Assembly: GCA_017463035.1 (NCBI GenBank)
Contig: JAFTPY010000381.1
Span: forward strand, 1-8,554
DNA: 8,554 nt
Source: Lachnospiraceae bacterium
Lineage (GTDB): Bacteria; Bacillota; Clostridia; Lachnospirales; Lachnospiraceae
Direction: 5' to 3'
The notes beneath the pieces were generated by a model. It did not search any database, was not told the DNA's origin, and saw only the letters and a list, made by a program, of their open reading frames with translations. The position numbers and the translations under genes were made by a program. Below are positions 1 through 5,397 of the stretch, one piece after another; within the stretch, counting starts at the first letter, position 1, and each line of letters begins with the position of its first letter.

Positions 1-597
1 AACATCGGTGGTTACCAAATCGTTTTCACCGTTAAACTCCGCGCGGAAGAACCAGTCCGGTGTCTGGCTGTGCCATACCAGAGTGTGGAAACGGAGTCCC
101 AGTTCATTTTCGGAACAAAGCTTCATTGCTAAATCCGTAGCGGTGAAATTCAGCTTCGGAACCATGGTGTCCTTGTAGTTTTCCGGAATTACATAGCCCA
201 GTTCCTTTGCTTCCTCGATGGAAATCAGCGTAGGAATGCCGCCCATAATCGCATCCGGCTTCATTTCGTTTTCCATAGAAATACTGTTATAGTGCTTTTT
301 TATATTCTTTACATAATAGACATTCTCTAAATCGGTAGCACGGGGAACACAAACACCGGACCTGTCAAATACGGTACCGTAGGTATTCATAATAGTGACG
401 GATTTGTCATACGGAAGCGGTGTTGCCGTCGGCTTTTTTGTTGGCTCCGGAGTTGCGGTCGGTTCCGGCGTAGCGGTCGGTGCTACGGTTGCGGTCGGCT
501 CCGGTGTCGAGGTAACATCTGCATTGCCGGAGTTACAAGCGGCAAACAAAGAGACAGTCAGAGTTAATAAAGTAAAACAAGATAGTAATTTTCTCAT
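1..597 (-). CDS. Lipoprotein GH10 endo-1,4-beta-xylanase, N-terminal part (cut by left edge)
   Basis: Hydrolyses internal beta-1,4 xylosidic bonds of xylan; as a lipoprotein it should be anchored on the outer face of the membrane. I read 199 codons without a stop from the ATG at 597. Residues 1-20 are a lipoprotein signal (MRKLLS, then a hydrophobic stretch) ending in lipobox FAAC with Cys21. A Thr/Pro linker with ATPEPT repeats (about 31-62) follows, then the start of the GH10 domain. The family blocks ENEMKPDA (109-116) and HTLVWHSQTPDWFF (171-184) are clear. The acid/base Glu and nucleophile Glu, expected later in the barrel, lie outside the window, so activity cannot be judged. The start is supported by AAAGGA nine bases upstream and by a well-placed promoter. 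It is transcribed divergently from the acyltransferase gene. The family call is secure; substrate range is inferred from the family. Confidence 0.92.
   Translation of the reverse strand, partial: MRKLLSCFTLLTLTVSLFAACNSGNADVTSTPEPTATVAPTATPEPTATPEPTKKPTATPLPYDKSVTIMNTYGTVFDRSGVCVPRATDLENVYYVKNIKKHYNSISMENEMKPDAIMGGIPTLISIEEAKELGYVIPENYKDTMVPKLNFTATDLAMKLCSENELGLRFHTLVWHSQTPDWFFRAEFNGENDLVTTDV
412..507 (-). repeat. Thr/Pro-rich linker repeat inside the xylanase gene
   Basis: This stretch encodes residues 31-62 of the xylanase, a degenerate repeat of TPEPTA / ATPEPT units. Such linkers commonly join the lipid anchor to the catalytic domain in clostridial surface enzymes and hold the enzyme away from the membrane. 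On the opposite strand the repeat gives an artefactual open frame rich in GSGVAVG. Confidence 0.75.
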
Positions 598-618
598 GCG
601 TAAGTATCCTTTCTTATG

Positions 619-636
619 TAATTAGAATTCTAATTA
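619..636. promoter_or_regulatory. Perfect 18-bp palindrome, candidate operator for the xylanase
   Basis: TAATTAGAATTCTAATTA is identical to its reverse complement over all 18 bases, and the flanking bases (618 and 637) do not pair. It lies between the proposed xylanase start point (about 658) and its ribosome site, a typical place for a repressor to block elongation or initiation. The AT-rich, spacerless form resembles sites for dimeric winged-helix repressors, but no regulator gene is in the window. As RNA it would form only a weak stem and there is no T-run, so it is unlikely to be a terminator. Confidence 0.55.
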
Positions 637-664
637 AAACTTGATATTAACGGTACTCCACAGC

Positions 665-693
665 ATTATACCATAGAAAAAAGTGTTTGAAAA
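665..693 (-). promoter_or_regulatory. Extended -10 sigma-A-type promoter of the xylanase
   Basis: Read on the minus strand, TATAAT (670-665) is a perfect -10 box preceded by TGG, giving an extended -10. Seventeen bases further upstream is TTTTCA (693-688), four of six matches to the -35 consensus. Initiation would fall near 658, leaving a leader of about 60 bases that contains the 18-bp palindrome. Confidence 0.65.
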
Positions 694-707
694 GCCTGTA
701 TATTTTT

Positions 708-736
708 TTGACATAATGTTAAAAAAGTTGTATAAT
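708..736 (+). promoter_or_regulatory. Consensus sigma-A promoter of the acyltransferase/phosphatase operon
   Basis: TTGACA (708-713), a 17-base spacer and TATAAT (731-736) match the housekeeping promoter consensus exactly in both boxes and in spacing. Initiation near 743 would leave a leader of about 70 bases before the ATG at 813. The promoter points away from the xylanase promoter; the two -35 boxes are 14 bases apart. Confidence 0.85.
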
Positions 737-812
737 ACAAAAAGATGAAGGGGAAAAGAAAATCTGTGAACAGGGGAACTCGCAGAGATGAAAGCGAAAG
801 AGAGAAATAAAA

Positions 813-1475
813 ATGAAATTGCAAGGAATATCAAAGCATTTTCCGATGTTTATGCGTCGGGGAACCCAGCATGTGGTAGTATGGATTTGGCGTACGTATA
901 TCGGATTTGTAGCCCGGACTTCCAAGGTAGAGTTTCAGGGTATTGAGAATATTGAGAAGAACCGTATGCTGGGATTCTGGCATGAGGACAGCTATTGTAT
1001 GCAGCTTTTGCTGAGGGAATTGCAGAAGTTCGAGAAAAAGATTCATGTGATTGTGACCTCGGAGCGCAGAGGAGATTATATCGCAGAGATGGTGTCTCAT
1101 TACGGCGGGGCACCGATGCGTTTGCCGGACGGACTGAAGATGCGTTCCTTTTTAAAGGATTTAAAGGAAGATAGCAAGCAGGCTGGTTTGACTTTGGCGG
1201 CGGCCATGGACGGTCCCTGCGGTCCGTACCGTAAGCCGAAGCGTTTGCTGTTTATGCTGGCTCATGAGGCGGAGAAATCGGTAGTATACGTGCGTTTCAT
1301 TAAGAAGGGAATGATTACCTTCCCTTGGCGTTGGGATAAGTACCGTGTGCCGCTTCCGTTTACAAAACTGATTTGTAAGATTGATTATATCGGCGAAATT
1401 GCCAAGGAAGAGCTGAAGAACTTTACCGAATATGCAATCCGCGTGTTCGGTGAGGATATTTGTTTAGAGGAGTAA
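813..1475 (+). CDS. DUF374 / LPLAT-like acyltransferase family protein
   Basis: A 220-residue protein resembling the DUF374 branch of the lysophospholipid acyltransferase superfamily, which moves acyl chains onto lipid acceptors at the inner membrane face. Visible family marks are FWH (55-57, superfamily His), a TSERRGDYIA segment (82-91) where relatives carry the S-x-x-DGELIA block, and the well-kept DGPCGPYRKPK (133-143), matching the DGPRGPR..K signature. Residues 20-34 are mildly hydrophobic and could lie at the membrane. The usual R-G-S region after the second block is replaced by MRLPDGL, so the substrate may differ. The start ATG has only a weak purine-rich site (AAAGAGAG) but follows a consensus promoter, and no better in-frame start exists. 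It is followed after 10 bases by a histidine phosphatase gene, so the two are probably co-transcribed. The acyl donor and acceptor are unknown. Confidence 0.75.
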   Translation: MKLQGISKHFPMFMRRGTQHVVVWIWRTYIGFVARTSKVEFQGIENIEKNRMLGFWHEDSYCMQLLLRELQKFEKKIHVIVTSERRGDYIAEMVSHYGGAPMRLPDGLKMRSFLKDLKEDSKQAGLTLAAAMDGPCGPYRKPKRLLFMLAHEAEKSVVYVRFIKKGMITFPWRWDKYRVPLPFTKLICKIDYIGEIAKEELKNFTEYAIRVFGEDICLEE

Positions 1476-1485
1476 AGAGAAGACT

Positions 1486-2118
1486 ATGCGATTGATTTTA
1501 ATTCGTCACGGTCGACAGAGCAGTCCTCTTTGTAATGTGGATGTGGATTTGTCGGAGGTAGGAAGACGGCAGGCAGAGCTTTTGGCAGGACGACTTACGG
1601 GGCTATATCCGGACAGGATTTATACCAGTGGGTTAATCAGAGCGAAGCAGACGGCGGAGATTTTATTCGGGAAAGATGTCCGGTTTTACGAGCGAGAGGC
1701 GTTAAACGAGATTTCCTTCGGGGATATGACCGGAGGTGCGGATTCTCAGAATGCGGTATTGTTTCCGGAGTATTTTGCCGCGAAAAAGAAAAAGGCGGAT
1801 AATTTAAGAATGCCGGGCGGCGAATGTCCCACAGAGGTGTTTGAACGAGCGGTAAAAGTGGTAAATGAAGCAATCGAGATTGATGCGGAAACGGTAGTGT
1901 TTGTGACCCATGGCGGCGTGATTCGTGCTCTGGTTGCCGGACTTTTAGGTCTGGGTGCCGGACAAATGCTCCGTATTGCGGACAGTCTGGAGCATACGTC
2001 GGTCACGGAGCTTAGGTACTCCGAGGAGGCAGAGTGCTTTTCGTTGGAGCGGTTAAATGATGCCTCCCATTTGGAGGGAAGACCGGAGCTGAGCCGGAAC
2101 GCGTGGTCGAAGGGCTAA
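1486..2118 (+). CDS. Histidine phosphatase family protein (phosphoglycerate-mutase-like)
   Basis: A 210-residue member of the histidine phosphatase superfamily, which works through a phospho-histidine intermediate. Catalytic landmarks are LIRHG with nucleophile His8 (R7, H8), Arg52 in TSGLIRAKQTAE (phosphate binding), Glu75 in NEISFGD (general acid) and His142 in FVTHGGV. Length and motif spacing fit the small CobC/GpmB-like phosphatases. The short form without the mutase insertions suggests a phosphatase rather than a glycolytic mutase; the substrate cannot be told from sequence, and no cobalamin genes are nearby to support an alpha-ribazole role. It starts 10 bases after the acyltransferase stop, with AGGAG in the end of that gene and GAGAAGA closer by. 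A strong terminator follows. Confidence 0.88.
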   Translation: MRLILIRHGRQSSPLCNVDVDLSEVGRRQAELLAGRLTGLYPDRIYTSGLIRAKQTAEILFGKDVRFYEREALNEISFGDMTGGADSQNAVLFPEYFAAKKKKADNLRMPGGECPTEVFERAVKVVNEAIEIDAETVVFVTHGGVIRALVAGLLGLGAGQMLRIADSLEHTSVTELRYSEEAECFSLERLNDASHLEGRPELSRNAWSKG

Positions 2119-2142
2119 AAACTCACGTATATGGAATCGGAT

Positions 2143-2190
2143 AAGGACAAGTACGATCGGAAGGTATGGAATCGATACTTGTCCTTTTTT
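2143..2190 (+). terminator. Rho-independent terminator of the acyltransferase/phosphatase operon
   Basis: AAGGACAAGTA (2143-2153) pairs fully with TACTTGTCCTT (2176-2186). The stem extends past a one-base bulge by four more pairs (2154-2157 with 2171-2174). A run of six T (2185-2190) follows. It lies 25 bases after the phosphatase stop. A 10-base direct repeat, TATGGAATCG at 2130-2139 and 2165-2174, overlaps the loop side and is probably incidental. Confidence 0.88.
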
Positions 2191-2305
2191 GAATTTGAAA
2201 GAAACATAAAGTTCCTTTCAGCTCGTTGCTTTATGGTATACAAAGGGGATGGCAGGAGAAAATATTTCGCATAAACTGTAGAAAGAATCTTTGGGAAGTG
2301 TTTTT

Positions 2306-3601
2306 ATGATTATTTATGCGGTAAAGCCCGGGGATACCGTACAGGGGATTGCTGCCGCCACAGGGAGCAGTGTGGAGCGTATCTTACAGGACAATGCTTT
2401 GACTGCGGACAGTGTATTGGTGCCGGGGCAGGCAATCGTGGTACTGCAGCCCAATGTGACCTATACGGTACAGGAGGGAGACACGTTTCTCGGAATTGCG
2501 GAACGGTACGGTGTAGCTCCGAAGCAGCTTCTTGCCAACAATCCGGCATTAAACGGACGAGAGACCTTATATCCGGGAGAGACGATTGTGATTGATTATG
2601 CCACCAATATGGAACGCAGACCGCTTTCTGTGAACGGGTATGCATATCCCTACATTGACCGGGAAATATTGCGTAAGACGCTGCCGTATTTGACGTATTT
2701 GACCCTGTTCACTTACGGGTTTACGGAAAACGGGGATTTAATCGGGATTGATGATGAAGAGGTAATACAGATTGCAAAGCAGTATCAGGTGGCACCGCTG
2801 ATGTTGCTTTCTACTTTGACTGGTGACGGGACCTTCAGTAATGAGCTGGCAAGTCGGATTTTTTCGGATGCGGAGGCAAGGAACCGGTGGTTTGATCAGA
2901 TTCTTGAGAACATGCGTGTAAAGGGATATTACGGGCTGGATGTGGACTTTGAATTTATTTTACCGGAGGACAGGGACAACTATGTGCAGTTTCTGACGGA
3001 ACTGAAAGCGCGATTGGAGCCGGAGGGGTACCCTTTGGTGGTGGCACTGGCACCGAAGACTTCCGGGATGCAGCGGGGACTTTTGTATGAATCCCACGAC
3101 TATCCGGCCATCGGTGAGGTGGCGGATTCGGTACTGATTATGACGTACGAATGGGGTTATACCTACGGACCGCCCATGGCAGTTGCACCGTTAAATAAAG
3201 TAAAGGAAGTGCTGGATTACGGCGTTTCTGTCATCCCACGGGAAAAGATATTGCAGGGAATGCCGAACTACGGTTACGACTGGACGCTTCCGTATGTAAG
3301 GGGGGAATCCATGGCCCGGTCCATCGGCAATGTGGAGGCGGTGGAAATCGCAGAGAAGTATCGAGCTACCATCCAGTTTGACGAGCAGGCGCAGACTCCG
3401 TTTTTTTATTATACATCAGAAGACGGAAAAGCGCATGTGGTATGGTTTGAGGATGCCAGAAGCATCCGGTCGAAACTTCTGTTAAACGAAAGCTATCCGT
3501 TACAGGGCATCAGCTATTGGAATGTGATGCGGTATTTTCCGCAGAACTGGCTGGTGGTGAATCAGATGTTTGAGATACGGAATGTGTATGAGGAGAGTTG
3601 A
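2306..3601 (+). CDS. LysM-LysM-GH18 spore peptidoglycan N-acetylglucosaminidase (YaaH/SleL type)
   Basis: A 431-residue cortex hydrolase of the YaaH/SleL kind, which cleaves GlcNAc linkages in spore peptidoglycan fragments during germination. Two LysM repeats (about 3-47 and 51-98, each with a Y-x-V-x-x-GDT start) bind glycan, followed by a GH18 barrel (about 110-425). The active-site strand reads YYGLDVDFE, giving the D-x-D-x-E core with catalytic Glu216; the first Asp of the usual DxxDxDxE is Tyr. MTYEWGYTYGPPMAV is the characteristic YaaH-family block. There is no signal peptide, as in homologues that reach the spore through LysM. I chose ATG 2306 (GGGAAG upstream) because the LysM begins right after it; a TTG at 2291 would add five residues. 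The 115 bases upstream hold no clear sigma-A promoter; GTATACAAA (2236-2244) is only vaguely like a sporulation-sigma -10. The gene converges on the SleC-like gene. Confidence 0.9.
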   Translation: MIIYAVKPGDTVQGIAAATGSSVERILQDNALTADSVLVPGQAIVVLQPNVTYTVQEGDTFLGIAERYGVAPKQLLANNPALNGRETLYPGETIVIDYATNMERRPLSVNGYAYPYIDREILRKTLPYLTYLTLFTYGFTENGDLIGIDDEEVIQIAKQYQVAPLMLLSTLTGDGTFSNELASRIFSDAEARNRWFDQILENMRVKGYYGLDVDFEFILPEDRDNYVQFLTELKARLEPEGYPLVVALAPKTSGMQRGLLYESHDYPAIGEVADSVLIMTYEWGYTYGPPMAVAPLNKVKEVLDYGVSVIPREKILQGMPNYGYDWTLPYVRGESMARSIGNVEAVEIAEKYRATIQFDEQAQTPFFYYTSEDGKAHVVWFEDARSIRSKLLLNESYPLQGISYWNVMRYFPQNWLVVNQMFEIRNVYEES

Positions 3602-3638
3602 TATAAGGATTTGTTGCCGGAGTATATGAAATGAAGGA

Positions 3639-3686
3639 AAAGGAGGTCCTTGTGCGGAAAATGCACAAGGACTTCCTTTATTTTTA
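3639..3686 (+). terminator. Terminator between convergent cortex-lysis genes, possibly bidirectional
   Basis: A 17-bp stem (3639-3655 with 3663-3679) containing a single G-U pair closes a 7-base loop and is followed by TTTATTTTTAT on the plus strand, making a strong terminator for the LysM-GH18 gene. On the minus strand the same hairpin is followed by a pyrimidine-rich TTTTCCTTCATTT tract. No other hairpin follows the stop of the SleC-like gene at 3745, so the element may serve both genes. Confidence 0.85.
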
Positions 3687-3744
3687 TAATGTGTTTGTGA
3701 GTTGTCGGTAAAGAGACATCATGCAAGCTAAGTGTGCGGTTAGA

Positions 3745-5313
3745 CTATCGTGTATATTCCGCAATTCTTGTGACAGCGACGTAAATCTCGGAAATCTTAT
3801 ACCAGGTGGTAAAATCTACGATACCGTTGGGTGTCAGGTCAAATTGCTGCTGAAAGGCCCGGACTGCTTCTGCGGTACGCGGACCGTACACACCGTCGGC
3901 GGCAACGCTCGGAACCACATAGTACACATCGGCGATGGCGTTTAACTGTTCCTGCATTTGGCGGACTGCTTCGCCCCGGGAACCTTCCTGCAGGGTCTCG
4001 CCCGGGAAGGAGCTTGGTACACCGGAAATCTCCACGGTGGTGTTGATAAAAATGGTGTCACCATAGTAGTTACGTAAAATTTCAATGGCATCGTAGCCCT
4101 GGTCGCCTAAGTACTTGCTTCCCCACTGGGACATAAGCCCCGGACAGGTAACCCGTCTGCCGTCGCAGTACTGGGTTAAAATCGGCTGGCGCACGTTCGG
4201 ACGGGACAGGAAGTTATTGAAGATGTTGTCCACGGCGGTATTAATGGTATCGTAAATGTTCCGTTCCGGAATCCACTTGTGGTCGTAGGCGGTGGAAGAG
4301 GTAATGGTAAAATTGTAGCCGCGATTTCTGTACCATTCGGTGTAAACCCGGTTTAGGGTAAAGGACTGGATGGCAAGGATATTGGCATAAATGGTTGCCT
4401 CCGGCCAGGTGGCATAGATTTCGCTGGAAGCTACGTTTTTGATGTAATCGCGGTAACGGACATAGTAGTTCTGAGCGGAGGAATCATTCGGAGAACCGTC
4501 ATGCACCACGATGAATTCCGGAATGACAACTCTGGACAGGACGATTTCTCCGCTGCCGGTGATTTCTTTTACTTCTTCTTCAACGATTTTCGGCGGATAA
4601 ATACCGTATAAGGTATGGTCCGGAATTACGAAGGTTTCGGCACTCCTTGTGTCGGACGGCACCTGTGGCAGCAGCTGCACCTGTTGCAGCGCGACGACAT
4701 CCGGCAGCACCTCCGTCCCGACGATTTGCACCGGCTCGAAGCCTTCTGCCCGGATGGTGAGGTTGTATTCGGAGTAGGGTCTGGGACTGCCCGCTTCTTC
4801 GCTGTATTCGCGAGGAGGAGCAGGCAATTCGATTACGTTTGTTTGACCGGCAGCGGTGGTACTGATTTCGTCGATAAGTGTTGTGGTATTCCCTATGGTT
4901 TCGGAAATCTGTACCGTGGCGTTTTCAATCGGGAAATTATCTGCAATGTTACCTACGGACACCCGTAGTCCTCCGAAGGATGCGGTGGACATATCCGCTG
5001 GAAAGCGGGACGGTTGTGCCGGAGAAGGCGTCGGTGTTTGCGGTACTTGCATTTGTGTCCGGGACAACGGCTGTTGCGTTTGTGATGGAGGTGTCTGCAT
5101 TTGCACCGGAACTTGAGTGGACGGTTGCACGGCTTCCGGTTGCTGATTCGGTTCGGTAGCCGGAGTCTGTGTACCCTGTTCCGTAGGCACTATGTTCTGT
5201 ACCGGAACCGCCGGTTCATTCGAAAATGTATTTGATTTTTGCACGGTGCTTGTTTTTCTTTGGGGTTCCGGCTTTGCCGGTTCGTTTACCTGAAAAGAAC
5301 GATAGAAAGGCAT
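3745..5313 (-). CDS. SleC-like spore cortex-lytic protein: SpoIID-fold domain plus C-terminal peptidoglycan-binding domain
   Basis: A 522-residue protein resembling SleC-type germination cortex hydrolases, lytic transglycosylases acting on muramic-delta-lactam cortex. Residues 1-110 are hydrophilic and Pro/Gln/Thr-rich with no signal peptide. About 113-215 looks like a small beta-sandwich (LRVSVGNI..IENATVQI). About 262-428 is the SpoIID-like catalytic region: NVASSEIYATWPEATIYANI (293-312) carries the expected catalytic Glu298, and YCDG..TCPGLMSQWG (382-398) matches the SpoIID Cys/GMSQYG zone, with Cys383 and Cys390. About 438-508 is a PG_binding_1 repeat (GSRGEAVRQMQEQL, DGVYGPRTAEAVRAFQ). 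AAAGGA seven bases before the ATG supports the start. Known SleC is made as a precursor and cut by Csp proteases; the long N-terminus could be such a pro-region, which is inference. No csp genes are in the window. A SpoIID/LytB-type protein of another role is the main alternative. Confidence 0.83.
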   Translation of the reverse strand: MPFYRSFQVNEPAKPEPQRKTSTVQKSNTFSNEPAVPVQNIVPTEQGTQTPATEPNQQPEAVQPSTQVPVQMQTPPSQTQQPLSRTQMQVPQTPTPSPAQPSRFPADMSTASFGGLRVSVGNIADNFPIENATVQISETIGNTTTLIDEISTTAAGQTNVIELPAPPREYSEEAGSPRPYSEYNLTIRAEGFEPVQIVGTEVLPDVVALQQVQLLPQVPSDTRSAETFVIPDHTLYGIYPPKIVEEEVKEITGSGEIVLSRVVIPEFIVVHDGSPNDSSAQNYYVRYRDYIKNVASSEIYATWPEATIYANILAIQSFTLNRVYTEWYRNRGYNFTITSSTAYDHKWIPERNIYDTINTAVDNIFNNFLSRPNVRQPILTQYCDGRRVTCPGLMSQWGSKYLGDQGYDAIEILRNYYGDTIFINTTVEISGVPSSFPGETLQEGSRGEAVRQMQEQLNAIADVYYVVPSVAADGVYGPRTAEAVRAFQQQFDLTPNGIVDFTTWYKISEIYVAVTRIAEYTR

Positions 5314-5340
5314 AGAACTATCCTTTATTTGAATTTACTA

Positions 5341-5367
5341 TAGGATATGCGGAAACGGCGCATACTA
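5341..5367. promoter_or_regulatory. Divergent control segment with inverted repeat and sporulation-like -10 boxes (tentative)
   Basis: In the 84-base gap between the SleC-like gene and the yyaL remnant, TATGCG (5346-5351) and CGCATA (5359-5364) form a 6-bp inverted repeat with a 7-base spacer. On the minus strand 5349-5341 reads CATATCCTA, matching the sigma-K/E-type -10 form CATAnnnTA and placed about 30 bases before the SleC-like ATG. On the plus strand CATACTA (5361-5367) equals the sigma-F/G -10 consensus. Neither has a convincing -35 at the right distance, so these are suggestions only. Confidence 0.3.
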
Positions 5368-5384
5368 GAAGAAAAGAATGCTCC

Positions 5385-5390
5385 AGGAGG
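5385..5390 (+). promoter_or_regulatory. Strong ribosome binding site of the yyaL remnant
   Basis: A perfect AGGAGG lies seven bases before ATG 5398. It fixes the start of the thioredoxin-domain reading frame there, rather than at the in-frame ATG 5347, whose extra 17 residues (MRKRRILEEK...) are not part of the family. Confidence 0.85.
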
Positions 5391-5397
5391 GATTGCT

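Noticed and set aside
395..625. Plus-strand frame with GSGVAVG repeats
   Set aside because: It is the antisense reading of the Thr/Pro linker and signal peptide of the xylanase; there is no ribosome site and the repeat is explained by the linker codons.
745..810. Small basic frame (MKGKRKSVNRG...) just after the sigma-A promoter, a possible leader peptide
   Set aside because: Its ATG would lie within a few bases of the predicted transcription start with no ribosome site, and nothing supports translation.
2130..2174. Direct repeat TATGGAATCG flanking and inside the operon terminator
   Set aside because: Ten bases only, two copies, overlapping the terminator; no sign of an attachment site or mobile element.
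2291..2305. TTG start five codons upstream for the LysM-GH18 protein
   Set aside because: The ATG at 2306 directly precedes the first LysM repeat and has GGGAAG at suitable distance; the added residues match nothing in the family.
4615..5159. Three overlapping plus-strand frames opposite the SleC-like gene
   Set aside because: They are low-complexity antisense shadows; the minus-strand frame has clear SpoIID-fold and peptidoglycan-binding motifs.
5347..5397. Upstream ATG extension of the yyaL remnant
   Set aside because: A perfect AGGAGG is correctly spaced for ATG 5398, where the family's normal N-terminus begins.
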